Source: Segatella copri (GTDB taxonomy: Bacteria; Bacteroidota; Bacteroidia; Bacteroidales; Bacteroidaceae). From it: 64,000 nucleotides of DNA. The notes beneath the pieces are model-generated. The model did no database searches and was not told the DNA's origin. It saw only the letters and a list, made by a program, of their open reading frames with translations. Location: contig NZ_CP137557.1 of assembly GCF_019249655.2 (NCBI RefSeq), positions 4,076,501 through 4,140,500 of the forward strand, given 5' to 3'. Both the position numbers and the translations under genes were made by a program. Positions 50,682 through 60,020 of this stretch are shown here, in pieces; position 1 is the stretch's first letter; each line of letters opens with the position of its first letter.

Positions 50682-52982
50682 ATGCACAACTTTTTAAATG
50701 GAAAGAGCGCAGCTATGATGCTTGCACTTTCATTGGTAAATGTTACAGCAGCTTTTGCACAGGATGATAATTCAAGTGCTAAGGAAGAGGGTAACCGTAA
50801 TGTGATGCTCAATGCAGCCAGTGCGAATGGTCCTCGTGAGATTCAGATAGGTTTGCCTTCTGCCGATGTTAACGTATTGGAGAATGGCTTACCTGTAACT
50901 TACGCAACCAATCCTCATTCTGTCAATACCATCTGGCGTGGCGATGCAAGTTTGAGCCATCAGGGATTGCTCAAGATTGCGGAGACAGCTATCACTACAG
51001 GTAATATCGGTTATGCAGTGAACTCTTTTACCCAGAAGGGTCAGAAAGGTTTCAATGGTACGCTGAATTATAAGAGCAATCACTTCGGATTGCAGGAATT
51101 CTCTCTGAATATGAACGGTGACTTGGGAAGCGACTGGTATTACAGCTTTAACATGTATCAGGATTTCGACCCAGGAACTTTCAAAATCAAGTCAACTCCT
51201 TATCAGGACCGTACTCAGATTTACAAGGCGCTCCTCACCAAGAAGTATAACGGCAACCGTGGTGAATTTACCGCTATGTATAAGTATGCCAACAGTCATA
51301 ATGTCTATAACTATGCCACCCAGAGTGCGCCATTCATTTATGTGGGTGATGGAAGCGTGAAGGAGTATGGCAACTTCAAGCTCGGAACCACCTCTTATCT
51401 TCCTATTGATAACGAGATGACTTATCGCGATATGCGTACTGGTGAGTTGAAGCAGACTTCTCTCTATGATGCCTGTCTGAACAAGACAAGCGAGGTAACC
51501 CTGATGAACAACTACCGTTTTGACAACGGTTTGAACTGGAAGGCTACCTTGAAGTACGATCACTCACGTGGTGCGATGGTTTACCAGTCACCAATGTCTA
51601 TCATCGATTTGAAGAACGAGGCTAACAAGGGCGTATATAATTATATGTATCGCGACATCGACGGACAGACTAAGGCTTACGATGGTCAGTATGTTCAGAC
51701 CCGTATGTCCTGTCTCAATGCCGGTAAGATTGATGAGGCTCTTTTCACCACCGAGCTCAGCAAGAAATTCAGTACTTCCACCTTCCGTCTTGGCGTGAAT
51801 GAGTGGTTTTACCATATCGATTATTGCTCAAATACAACCATGTATGACCAGAGTGTTCCTGCAGATGGCAATTATGCCTTGCGAGTTTGGGATGCCAACC
51901 AGCGCAATGGCTATTTCTACGATTTCAACAAGAACGCCTCTGAGTATTATAAGGGAAGCGAAAACAAGCTGGCTCTCTACTTCACTCACGATTGGGATGT
52001 CACCAATAAGTTGAACCTCTACTATGGTGCCCGTCTGGAGTGGCAGAAGCTGAAGGGTGAAAACGCAGCAGTGAAGAATGCAAAGGGTGAATTCGTAGGC
52101 CGTTTCGCCGATTACTATCTCGGTGCTACGGCAGCAGATGGAACCAAGATTGCTCCGGCAGATTTGAGTTACAACTGGTTGAACTACGATTTCTCTGTAG
52201 CAGCAACTTATAAGTTGACCGATAGCTTCGGCTTCACTGGCGATTTCACTTACATCGTTCAGCATCCTAAGTTCGAGGCTTTTGCCCCAGCTACATTGCC
52301 AAATACGGATAAGATTTCTGTGCCACTCGGTCGTGCAGGTATCTACTACAATAACTCATGGTTGAGTTTGACATCGTTGTTCTCTTACATCTCAAAGACC
52401 AACAACAACTCAACTCTGAACTTGCAGCATGGCAGTGAAATCAAGGCAGCTCCTATGGCTTACGATATTCAGACATGGGGTTGGACAACCGATGCTGTGG
52501 CTCATCCTTTCAAGGGATTCGATTTCCACTTCCTCTTCACTTATCAGAAGCCAACTTACAAGAAATATGAGACATCGGTTACCTTCAGTGATGGTACCCC
52601 TGGCAACATTAATGCCACTGGCAATATCGTTGCCGAGATTCCTGAGATTCTCATCGAGTTGGATCCAAGTTACATGATTACCAAGGACATCAAGCTCTGG
52701 ACCAGCTTCCGTTATTTCAGTAAGACTTATGCCAACATCAATGAGGCATATTACTTCAACGGTCACTGGGAGACCTTTGGTGGTTTGAACTGGCAGGCAA
52801 CCAAGCGCCTGTCTCTCGGTTGCACGGTGGTCAACTTCCTCAACCAGACTGGTGCCAAGGGTAGTATCGCAGGTGCCGAGCTGATTACCAAGGATGAGGC
52901 CAAGGGAATCAAGAACCAGATAATGACGGGTAGCTATCTCCGTCCATTCACGGTTGAATTCACAGCTTCGCTTAAATTCTAA
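50682..52982 (+). CDS. TonB-dependent-receptor-like outer membrane beta-barrel protein (fructan locus)
   Basis: 766 residues with a signal peptide ending near AFAQ-27. A short segment resembling part of a plug (EIQIGLPSADVNVLENGLPV, about 50-75) is followed by a long run of amphipathic strands with alternating aromatics (WYYSFNMYQDFDPGTF, LALYFTHDWDVTNKLNLYYG, IKLWTSFRYFSKTYANI) and the outer membrane end FTVEFTASLKF. There is no CarboxypepD-like domain, and the plug looks shorter than in SusC proteins. No SusD gene adjoins it; a GH32 gene follows 127 bases later. It is probably a fructan or fructo-oligosaccharide import porin or receptor, but the mechanism is uncertain. Confidence 0.8.
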   Translation: MHNFLNGKSAAMMLALSLVNVTAAFAQDDNSSAKEEGNRNVMLNAASANGPREIQIGLPSADVNVLENGLPVTYATNPHSVNTIWRGDASLSHQGLLKIAETAITTGNIGYAVNSFTQKGQKGFNGTLNYKSNHFGLQEFSLNMNGDLGSDWYYSFNMYQDFDPGTFKIKSTPYQDRTQIYKALLTKKYNGNRGEFTAMYKYANSHNVYNYATQSAPFIYVGDGSVKEYGNFKLGTTSYLPIDNEMTYRDMRTGELKQTSLYDACLNKTSEVTLMNNYRFDNGLNWKATLKYDHSRGAMVYQSPMSIIDLKNEANKGVYNYMYRDIDGQTKAYDGQYVQTRMSCLNAGKIDEALFTTELSKKFSTSTFRLGVNEWFYHIDYCSNTTMYDQSVPADGNYALRVWDANQRNGYFYDFNKNASEYYKGSENKLALYFTHDWDVTNKLNLYYGARLEWQKLKGENAAVKNAKGEFVGRFADYYLGATAADGTKIAPADLSYNWLNYDFSVAATYKLTDSFGFTGDFTYIVQHPKFEAFAPATLPNTDKISVPLGRAGIYYNNSWLSLTSLFSYISKTNNNSTLNLQHGSEIKAAPMAYDIQTWGWTTDAVAHPFKGFDFHFLFTYQKPTYKKYETSVTFSDGTPGNINATGNIVAEIPEILIELDPSYMITKDIKLWTSFRYFSKTYANINEAYYFNGHWETFGGLNWQATKRLSLGCTVVNFLNQTGAKGSIAGAELITKDEAKGIKNQIMTGSYLRPFTVEFTASLKF

Positions 52983-53005
52983 GCGTTTTAATTCCAATAC
53001 ATATA

Positions 53006-53046
53006 ATCGACAGCTCCTATATATAATAAGGTATAGGGCTGTCGAT
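53006..53046 (+). other. Strong hairpin between the receptor-like gene and GH32
   Basis: ATCGACAGCTCCTATA (53006-53021) pairs with TATAGGGCTGTCGAT (53032-53046) with a single bulge. Only ATAAT follows, not a T-run, so it may be an RNA processing or stability element between the two genes rather than a terminator. Confidence 0.6.
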
Positions 53047-53109
53047 AATAACGAAAACAATACTACATATCAATAGATATAAACAATAACAATTAACAAT
53101 AGTTTTACA

Positions 53110-55035
53110 ATGAAAACAAACAATATGATGAAGGCTGCCTGCCTCATGTTGATGGCATCAGCTACCACTTCTGCTTTTGCACAGAAGATGAATATCGAAC
53201 ACAAGGGTGATACAACAATCGTCAAGGTAGAGAATCCTACCAAATACCTTCTTCTCCCTATTCAGGAAGAGAAGGATGAGGCTCAGGTTATCTTGAGCAC
53301 CGGTGATAAGGAAGATACCTGGATGGATGTGCGTCTGGCACAGAATGGTGTAGATTACTTCGTGCCATTCTCTTTGGAGAAGAATGCTGCAGGTAAGTCG
53401 GTCAAGGGTAATGTGGCTATTGTCAAGATTCTCGGTTTGAAGAAAGATGCCTTGGCTGTGAATCTCATGAAGCTCAGCGATACATTCGATACTACCAACA
53501 CCGATTACTATCGCCCATCTTATCACTTCACTCCGCTCTATGGTTGGATGAACGACCCTAACGGAATGGTGTATAAGGATGGTGAGTATCATCTCTATTT
53601 CCAGTATAACCCATACGGAAGCAAGTGGGGCAATATGCACTGGGGACATGCCGTAAGCAAGGACCTCGTTCATTGGGAACACCTCGATCCAGCCATCGCC
53701 CGCGACCCTGTAGGTCATATCTTCTCTGGTAGCTCGGTTGTGGATAAGAAGAATACGGCAGGTTTCGGCAAGAATGCCATCATCGCCATCTATACCAACA
53801 ACAGTAGTGTAAACCATGATGAGGTGCAGTGCATCGCTTATAGCAATGACAATGGTCGCACCTTTACCAAGTACGAGGGCAACCCAGTGTTAACTCCATT
53901 CGATGGCTTGAAGGACTTCCGTGACCCTAAGGTGTTCTGGTATGAGAAGGGAAAATGCTGGTATATGATTGTTTCTGCTGATAAAGAGACCCGCTTCTAC
54001 AAGTCAAAGAATCTCAAGAAATGGACTTACGTGAGTGCCTTTGGTAAGGGCTTGGGTCAGCAGCCATGTCAGTATGAGTGCCCAGACTTCTTCCAGTTGC
54101 CTGTAAATGGTGATAAGAAGAAGATGAAGTGGGTGATGACCATGAATATCAATCCAGGCTGTTGGTTTGGTGGTAGTGCTACCGAGTATTTCGTAGGTGA
54201 TTTCGATGGCAAGAAGTTTACCTGTCCTGATGCCAACGAAGTAAAGTGGCTCGATTGGGGTAAGGATCACTATGCTACCGTTACCTTCTCTAACACCGGC
54301 GACCGAGTTCTGGGTATCACCTGGATGAGCAACTGGCAGTATGCCAACCTTACTCCGTTCAAGCAGAACCGTGGTGCCAATGGTTTGCCAAGAGAGTTGA
54401 AACTCTACGAGAAGAATGGCAAGTATTATGTTTCTGAAAATGTAGCTCCTGAAGTATATGCTTTGAGAAAGGAAACCAAGGATTTGGCTGATGCTTCTGT
54501 TGCCGATGCCAAGGATTTGAAGGGTGTTGCAGCCAATATGGAAGGTGCATTTGAGATTGAGGCTGATGTTACTCCAGATGCCAACGGCATTGCCGGTATT
54601 GAGATTTCAAACAACAAGCGTGAGCGCACCCTGATTTACTTCGATATGAAGCAGGGCAAGGTGGTAATGGATAGAACAGAGAGCGGTTTGACCGATTTCG
54701 GCAAGCAGGCAGTTCCTCACGATATCGAGTTGGCATGGGATAAGCAGCGTGCAGCAGAAGGCAAGGAGCCTGCCCGCATTGCCAACTCCATCAACTACAA
54801 GAACGATTTCGCTCTGGCTACCTGGGCTCCGTTGAGTCTTTGCGAGGATGGCAAGAAGACTTATCATGTTGATATCTTCGTAGATAAGTCATCTGTTGAG
54901 CTCTTCGTAGATGGCGGTCGCATCGCCATGACCAACCTCGTCTTCCCTGTAGCTCCATACGAGAATGTGAAGCTCTACACCCAGGATGGCAAGGCTGAAT
55001 TCAAGAATCTGAAGGTTCACAAACTTGGTTTGTAA
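53110..55035 (+). CDS. Glycoside hydrolase family 32 fructanase
   Basis: 641 residues with a signal peptide ending near AFAQ-25. An N-terminal beta domain of the kind found in Bacteroidales GH32 (about 30-135, KYLLLPIQEEKDEAQ) precedes the five-bladed propeller: nucleophile Asp149 in GWMNDPNGM, stabiliser Asp272 in DFRDPK and acid/base Glu323 in QYECPDFF. The C-terminal beta-sandwich carries IFVDKSSVELFVDGG, typical of the family. GH32 enzymes cut beta-2,1 (inulin) or beta-2,6 (levan) fructans and sucrose; which one cannot be read from the sequence. It lies downstream of the receptor-like gene, with a hairpin between, and ahead of a terminator at 55087. Confidence 0.94.
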   Translation: MKTNNMMKAACLMLMASATTSAFAQKMNIEHKGDTTIVKVENPTKYLLLPIQEEKDEAQVILSTGDKEDTWMDVRLAQNGVDYFVPFSLEKNAAGKSVKGNVAIVKILGLKKDALAVNLMKLSDTFDTTNTDYYRPSYHFTPLYGWMNDPNGMVYKDGEYHLYFQYNPYGSKWGNMHWGHAVSKDLVHWEHLDPAIARDPVGHIFSGSSVVDKKNTAGFGKNAIIAIYTNNSSVNHDEVQCIAYSNDNGRTFTKYEGNPVLTPFDGLKDFRDPKVFWYEKGKCWYMIVSADKETRFYKSKNLKKWTYVSAFGKGLGQQPCQYECPDFFQLPVNGDKKKMKWVMTMNINPGCWFGGSATEYFVGDFDGKKFTCPDANEVKWLDWGKDHYATVTFSNTGDRVLGITWMSNWQYANLTPFKQNRGANGLPRELKLYEKNGKYYVSENVAPEVYALRKETKDLADASVADAKDLKGVAANMEGAFEIEADVTPDANGIAGIEISNNKRERTLIYFDMKQGKVVMDRTESGLTDFGKQAVPHDIELAWDKQRAAEGKEPARIANSINYKNDFALATWAPLSLCEDGKKTYHVDIFVDKSSVELFVDGGRIAMTNLVFPVAPYENVKLYTQDGKAEFKNLKVHKLGL

Positions 55036-55086
55036 TCACGTAGATATTATATGGTCGAATTGTAGGTTTTAATGTTAATAGTAATG

Positions 55087-55129
55087 AGTCGCAACCTGAA
55101 AATATTATGGGTTGCGACTTTTTTTTTGA
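55087..55129 (+). terminator. Terminator after the first GH32 gene
   Basis: AGTCGCAACC (about 55087-55097) pairs with GGTTGCGACT (about 55110-55120), followed by nine Ts. Confidence 0.85.
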
Positions 55130-55161
55130 TAAAAAATGATGGTTGTTTCAAAAAGAATTAG

Positions 55162-55169
55162 TATTTTTG
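55162..55169 (+). promoter_or_regulatory. -7 box TATTTTTG of the second regulator
   Basis: TATTTTTG followed by C, 24 bases before the ATG at 55194. Confidence 0.55.
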
Positions 55170-55193
55170 CGCTCATAATAAATACAACTATTG

Positions 55194-56696
55194 ATGGAAA
55201 GACTTTATAAAAACTTAACTATACTATTTTGTATGATTCTTCTTCTAGGTTCTTGCACCGAGAAGAAGGTGGTGATAGGTGTGTCGCAATGTTGTGGCGG
55301 ACTTTGGCGCGAGAAGGTGAATAATGAGATGCGATTGGCGCAGTATCAATATAAGAATGTGGATTTGCTGTTTACTACTGCAGAGAATGACGGGCAACGC
55401 CAGGCTCGCCAGATAGACAGTATGATAGCCAGGAAGGTAGATTTAATCGTGGTGGCTCCTGATAACGTGAATGAAGTAACACCTGCCATCGAGCGTGCCT
55501 ATCGTGCCCATATCCCGGTTATTCTCTTCGACAGAAAGGTAACGACACCCCATTATACAGCTTCCATCGGTGGCGATAATGTAGAAGCGGGTAGGGAAGT
55601 AGCCCGCTTTCTTGCCAGGAAACTGGACGGAAAAGGTACCGTCGTTGAGATTACGGGCTTGAAAGATGCTTCTCCTGTCATTGAGCGCCATCGTGGTTTC
55701 CATGAGGTGATGAAGAATTATCCGGGAATCAAGGTGGTTACTCTGGACAGTAACTGGAAGATGGAGCGTGCCCAGGAGTTGTTTAAGCAATATCTGGATA
55801 AAGGCGGACATGCGGATGGCGTGTTCGGACATAGCGACCTGGGAGCCATAGGTGCCTTTCTGGAAGCAGAGAGACGAGGCATTGATAAGCAGATGCTGAT
55901 AGTGGGCATTGATGGATTGCCTGGAGAATGGGAAGGAGTGGATAGAGTGAAGAGAGGACAGTTTGCTGCTTCTTATGTCTATCCCACCCAGGGCGAAAAG
56001 ATTATGGAATTGGCGATGAATATCCTTCAGGGTAAACCCTATAAGAAGGATAATGTGATGAAATCATTCCTTGCTACCCCTGAAAACTGCGATGCCATCG
56101 CCCTACAATATGAGGATCTGGAAGCCAAGATGAAGAATCTGGATCAGATTTCTGACAGTCTTGATTCTTATTCAGAGGTATCCCGCATCCAGAAATGGAT
56201 GCTTGTGGTCGCCTTTATTGTAGTGCTGATTCTGTTCTTTGTCATCTACTATATATATAAGGTATATAGAAAGAAGCTGCAGAAACAGAAAGCCGTGGCT
56301 CGTGGATTCATAGAGAACAAGGAGGGCTGGGCTGCTGAACTGAATCACCTGGATGAGAGTGATCGTTATTTCATGGATCGTTTCAAGAAGAAGATTCTTG
56401 ATAATATGGGCAATGCTGATATGAAAATGGATGATTTGGGAGCCGAGATGCAGTTGAGTAAAGTACAGCTCTATCGCAAGGTGAAGGCTATGACAGGAAA
56501 AACGCCTGCCGAGCTCCTGAAAGAGATGCGCCTGCAGAGAGCCTATACGCTCCTGATGCAGACTGATAAGACTGTAGCTGAAGTCTCGGCAGAAGTAGGC
56601 TTTGCGTTACCGGGCTATTTCTCTTCATGCTTTAGGAAGCAGTTTGGTGTTCTTCCTACCGATTTCAGAAATAAACAGTTATCTAAAAGAAAATAG
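55194..56696 (+). CDS. Transmembrane AraC regulator with periplasmic sugar-binding sensor, no kinase or receiver
   Basis: 500 residues from the ATG at 55194 (a TTG directly before it is less likely). A signal/lipoprotein-like N-terminus ends at LLGSCTEKK. The sensor (about 22-320) is the same LacI/ribose-binding type as in the hybrid regulator at 47238 (KVVIGVSQCCGGLWREKV, IPVILFDRKVTTPHYTASIG, GLKDASPVIERHRGFHEVM). One membrane helix (about 334-357) leads over a short charged linker to an AraC domain (about 395-495, KVQLYRKVKAMTGKTPAELL). No HisKA, HATPase or receiver is present, and the gene is uninterrupted, so this is a membrane-bound one-component regulator rather than a broken gene. The near-identical recognition helices suggest it shares DNA sites with the 47238 protein. 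Confidence 0.9.
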   Translation: MERLYKNLTILFCMILLLGSCTEKKVVIGVSQCCGGLWREKVNNEMRLAQYQYKNVDLLFTTAENDGQRQARQIDSMIARKVDLIVVAPDNVNEVTPAIERAYRAHIPVILFDRKVTTPHYTASIGGDNVEAGREVARFLARKLDGKGTVVEITGLKDASPVIERHRGFHEVMKNYPGIKVVTLDSNWKMERAQELFKQYLDKGGHADGVFGHSDLGAIGAFLEAERRGIDKQMLIVGIDGLPGEWEGVDRVKRGQFAASYVYPTQGEKIMELAMNILQGKPYKKDNVMKSFLATPENCDAIALQYEDLEAKMKNLDQISDSLDSYSEVSRIQKWMLVVAFIVVLILFFVIYYIYKVYRKKLQKQKAVARGFIENKEGWAAELNHLDESDRYFMDRFKKKILDNMGNADMKMDDLGAEMQLSKVQLYRKVKAMTGKTPAELLKEMRLQRAYTLLMQTDKTVAEVSAEVGFALPGYFSSCFRKQFGVLPTDFRNKQLSKRK

Positions 56697-56748
56697 TTTT
56701 CTAACTCCTTTAAAATAAGTATTTTAAAATCTTAGCAAAAAATAAGAA

Positions 56749-56788
56749 AATCGTTTCATGTAACATAATTATTGTTGCAGGAACGATT
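56749..56788. promoter_or_regulatory. Putative fructan operator upstream of susC
   Basis: AATCGTTTC (56749-56757) and GGAACGATT (56780-56788) form an imperfect inverted repeat with a 22-base spacer. Its GAACGAT core lies at the same distance from the -7 box as in the operator at 50108-50117. Confidence 0.5.
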
Positions 56789-56816
56789 TTTTTTATTCTC
56801 ATATCCAATCTTTGCC

Positions 56817-56824
56817 TAATTTTG
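56817..56824 (+). promoter_or_regulatory. -7 box TAATTTTG of the fructan susC gene
   Basis: TAATTTTG followed by C, about 52 bases before the ATG at 56877, with the usual ATAACAATTT leader. Confidence 0.7.
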
Positions 56825-56876
56825 CAGCAGTAATCAAACAATAACAATTTTTGAAACTTAAAATGTTAAATATAGT

Positions 56877-59800
56877 ATGAACAATCTTTCAAAATTACTA
56901 ATGAGCTCTGCGCTCTGTGCTGTTTGCACCGTAGCTAGTGCACAACAGGTAAATGTAAATGGCATCGTAAAGGATGCTGCCGGTGAGACAGTCATTGGAG
57001 CGTCTGTTATGGTGAAAGGCACAAAGACTGGTACTGTTACCGACTTTGATGGTAACTTTCATGTAGAATGTGCTCCTGGTTCCACACTTGTTATATCTTA
57101 TATTGGATATAAGACGCAAGAAGTAAAGGCTTCAGATAATATGGAGGTTACACTTCAGGAAGATGCCAACGACTTGCAGGAAGTAGTTGTAACAGGTTAT
57201 ACCACTCAGAAGAAGGCAGACTTGACCGGTTCCGTGGCTGTGGTTTCAACCAAGAACCTGAAGACAACTTCAGAGACTGACCCGATGCGTGCTTTGCAGG
57301 GTCGTGTTCCTGGTATGACTGTTACTACCGATGGTTCTCCTATTGGTTCAGGAACCGTGCGTATTCGTGGTATCGGTTCTTTCAACTCTTCTCAGGACCC
57401 TCTTTATATCATAGATGGTGTGCCTACCACTATGGCATTGAATACCCTCAATACAAATGATATTGAGAGTATGCAGGTTTTGAAGGATGCCGCTTCGGCT
57501 TCTATCTATGGTTCACGTGCATCGAATGGTGTCATCATCATCACCACCAAGAAAGGTAAGAAGGGAAGCAAGGTTGCTGTTGACTTCTCTGCCAACCTCA
57601 CTGCACAGTTCTATTCCAACCAGTCGAAGATGAAGCTGATGAACTCCAGCCAGTATGCTACTGCGATGGCTCAGGCAGCCCTGAACGATGGACTCGATCC
57701 TGTGGCTTATGCTGCCAACTACGGCATCGACTTGAATGCGGCCTCTGGAACTCCAATCACCGTTTGGAATCCTGCTACCAACCAGTATCAGAACTATACT
57801 ATCAATGGTCGATATGATGGCTACATCAATAAAAAGAAGACCATGCGATTCTCAGATACCGACTGGCTCGATGAAATCTCTCGCACAGGTTTCTCGCAGA
57901 ACTACGACCTCTCTGTATCTCATGCCAATGACAAGCATAGCGCTATGTTCTCCTTGGGATACAAGAACAATGAGGGAGTCTTGAAATATACCGACTTCGA
58001 GAATATCTCAGCTCGTTTGAACACCTCTTGGAATTTAAACAAGATCGTAACCGTAGGTGAGAATTTGACTTTGACTTATACCTCTCAGGTAGATTGCCAT
58101 CCGATGGAGAATGCCTTGAAGATGCCTTCCATCGTTCCGGTTTACGAAGAAGATGGCAAGACCTTCGCAGGTCCTGTGGGTAGTATGGCCGACCGTCAGA
58201 ACCCTTGTCGTGAGCAGTATCAGAACCGCAACAACCACCTCGACTACTGGCGCATCTTCGGTAATGCTTTCGTAGAATTGAAGCCTGTCAAGGGATTGAC
58301 CCTGCGTTCTAACTTCGGTTTGGATTTCAAGACATCGTTTATCAATTCGATGACGAATACTTATCATTCCGATATTGTCAACAATGACATCGCCAAGACA
58401 ACGCTCTCGAATAACAATGAGACTAACTGGACATGGTCTAACACAGCCCAGTACGTTACCCAGATTGGCAAGCACAACATCGATGTACTCGGTGGTATGG
58501 AATTTTCCAAGCAGTCGGTTGTCGATTTCTCTGCCTATTCAGAAGGCTATGCGCTGGAAGATAAAGATTATATGTGGCCAAATGCTGCCACGGGAACGAT
58601 GCGTAACTCGGGTGCAAAGGTAGGATATCGCCTGGCTTCTTTCTTCGGAAAGGTGAACTACAACTGGGATGATCTCCTCCTGGCTTCCTTTACTATCCGT
58701 CATGATGGTTCTTCACGTTTCGGTAAGGCTCATCGCTGGGGTACTTTCCCTGCTGCATCACTTGGCTTCAGATTCTCTAATCTCCTGAAGAAGGATTGGT
58801 TGGATGATGCCAAGTTGCGACTCTCTTGGGGTCAGACAGGTAACCAGGCTATCGACAACAATGCACAGTTTGGTCTTTATGTAGTGGATTACGGACTAGA
58901 CCGTGTAACCTCTACTGCATACGATCTCTTCCTGCAAGGTTCAGGTACCTTCCCTTCTGGCTATCGTGCCACACAGTTGGCTAACCCTAACTTGAAATGG
59001 GAGGCTGCTACCCAGTATAACGTAGGTTTGGATTACACCCTGTTTGGCAACACCCTCTATGGTACAGTGGATGCCTATATTAAGAATGTGAAGGATATGT
59101 TGATTAATCCTGCTTATCTGGGTGCAACTGGTGAAGGTGGAAATTCATGGCAGAATGGTCCTTCGCTCCGCAACTGGGGTATGGAGTTCACCGTGGGCTA
59201 TCGCAAGACTTTGGCTAATGGACTTGGCATCGACGTGAACGGCAATCTGGATTTTTTCCGCAACAAGGTTACTTATTTGCCAGCAACAACAACAGGTGCT
59301 TACGCTCACACATCTACGGAAAACCTGGTGCAGAGTGGCAAGTCATATGGTTCTATCGTAGGTTATGTAGCCGATGGAATTTTCCAGAATCAGGAAGAAG
59401 TAGATAAGTCTGGACAGCCAAATGCACGTGTCGGTGGATTGAAATACAAGGACTTAGATGGTAAAAATGGTATTACTTCAGATGACCAGACTTGGATTTT
59501 CGACCCTGTGCCAGCCTTCTCCTATGGTTTGAATATTGCTCTCAACTACAAGGGCTTTGATTTCAGTATGTTCTGGCAGGGTGTCTATGACCAGGATGTG
59601 TATAACAACCAAAAGTTCCAGACTGACTTCTGGGCTATTACTGATGGTGGTTCTAACAAGGGAACCCGTTTGCTCGATGCTTGGAATACCAACAACACTG
59701 GTTCTTCCATCCCACGCTTGAGCACCATGAATACAGCCGATGAGGGTCGTGCTTCCTCTTACTTCGTTGAGAATGGATCTTACTTGAAGTTGCGCACCTT

Positions 59801-59990
59801 GCAGGTGGGTTACACTATCCCAAGCAGCATCCTCTCTAAGTTGAAGATGACCAGTGCCCGTGTCTATCTCTCAGGTCAGAATCTTTTGACCATCAAGAGC
59901 AACAGCCTGACCTGTTCAGACCCAGAGAATCCAAACTGGAACTATCCACTTTCAACATCCGTATCATTCGGACTTCAGGTAGGTTTCTAA
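56877..59990 (+). CDS. SusC/RagA family TonB-linked outer membrane transporter (fructan locus)
   Basis: 1037 residues. Signal peptide (ends near ASAQ-23), CarboxypepD-regulatory-like domain (about 24-100, GIVKDAAGETVIGASV), TonB-box-like EVVVTGYTTQ, plug (about 110-225, ALQGRVPGMTV, VRIRGIGSF, LYIIDGVP) and a long barrel ending SVSFGLQVGF. It pairs with the SusD gene 30 bases downstream and should import fructo-oligosaccharides released at the surface. The promoter has an operator-like inverted repeat in common with other promoters of the locus. Confidence 0.95.
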   Translation: MNNLSKLLMSSALCAVCTVASAQQVNVNGIVKDAAGETVIGASVMVKGTKTGTVTDFDGNFHVECAPGSTLVISYIGYKTQEVKASDNMEVTLQEDANDLQEVVVTGYTTQKKADLTGSVAVVSTKNLKTTSETDPMRALQGRVPGMTVTTDGSPIGSGTVRIRGIGSFNSSQDPLYIIDGVPTTMALNTLNTNDIESMQVLKDAASASIYGSRASNGVIIITTKKGKKGSKVAVDFSANLTAQFYSNQSKMKLMNSSQYATAMAQAALNDGLDPVAYAANYGIDLNAASGTPITVWNPATNQYQNYTINGRYDGYINKKKTMRFSDTDWLDEISRTGFSQNYDLSVSHANDKHSAMFSLGYKNNEGVLKYTDFENISARLNTSWNLNKIVTVGENLTLTYTSQVDCHPMENALKMPSIVPVYEEDGKTFAGPVGSMADRQNPCREQYQNRNNHLDYWRIFGNAFVELKPVKGLTLRSNFGLDFKTSFINSMTNTYHSDIVNNDIAKTTLSNNNETNWTWSNTAQYVTQIGKHNIDVLGGMEFSKQSVVDFSAYSEGYALEDKDYMWPNAATGTMRNSGAKVGYRLASFFGKVNYNWDDLLLASFTIRHDGSSRFGKAHRWGTFPAASLGFRFSNLLKKDWLDDAKLRLSWGQTGNQAIDNNAQFGLYVVDYGLDRVTSTAYDLFLQGSGTFPSGYRATQLANPNLKWEAATQYNVGLDYTLFGNTLYGTVDAYIKNVKDMLINPAYLGATGEGGNSWQNGPSLRNWGMEFTVGYRKTLANGLGIDVNGNLDFFRNKVTYLPATTTGAYAHTSTENLVQSGKSYGSIVGYVADGIFQNQEEVDKSGQPNARVGGLKYKDLDGKNGITSDDQTWIFDPVPAFSYGLNIALNYKGFDFSMFWQGVYDQDVYNNQKFQTDFWAITDGGSNKGTRLLDAWNTNNTGSSIPRLSTMNTADEGRASSYFVENGSYLKLRTLQVGYTIPSSILSKLKMTSARVYLSGQNLLTIKSNSLTCSDPENPNWNYPLSTSVSFGLQVGF

Positions 59991-60020
59991 AATGTTTCAT
60001 ATTTTAAAGAGAATTTCAAA

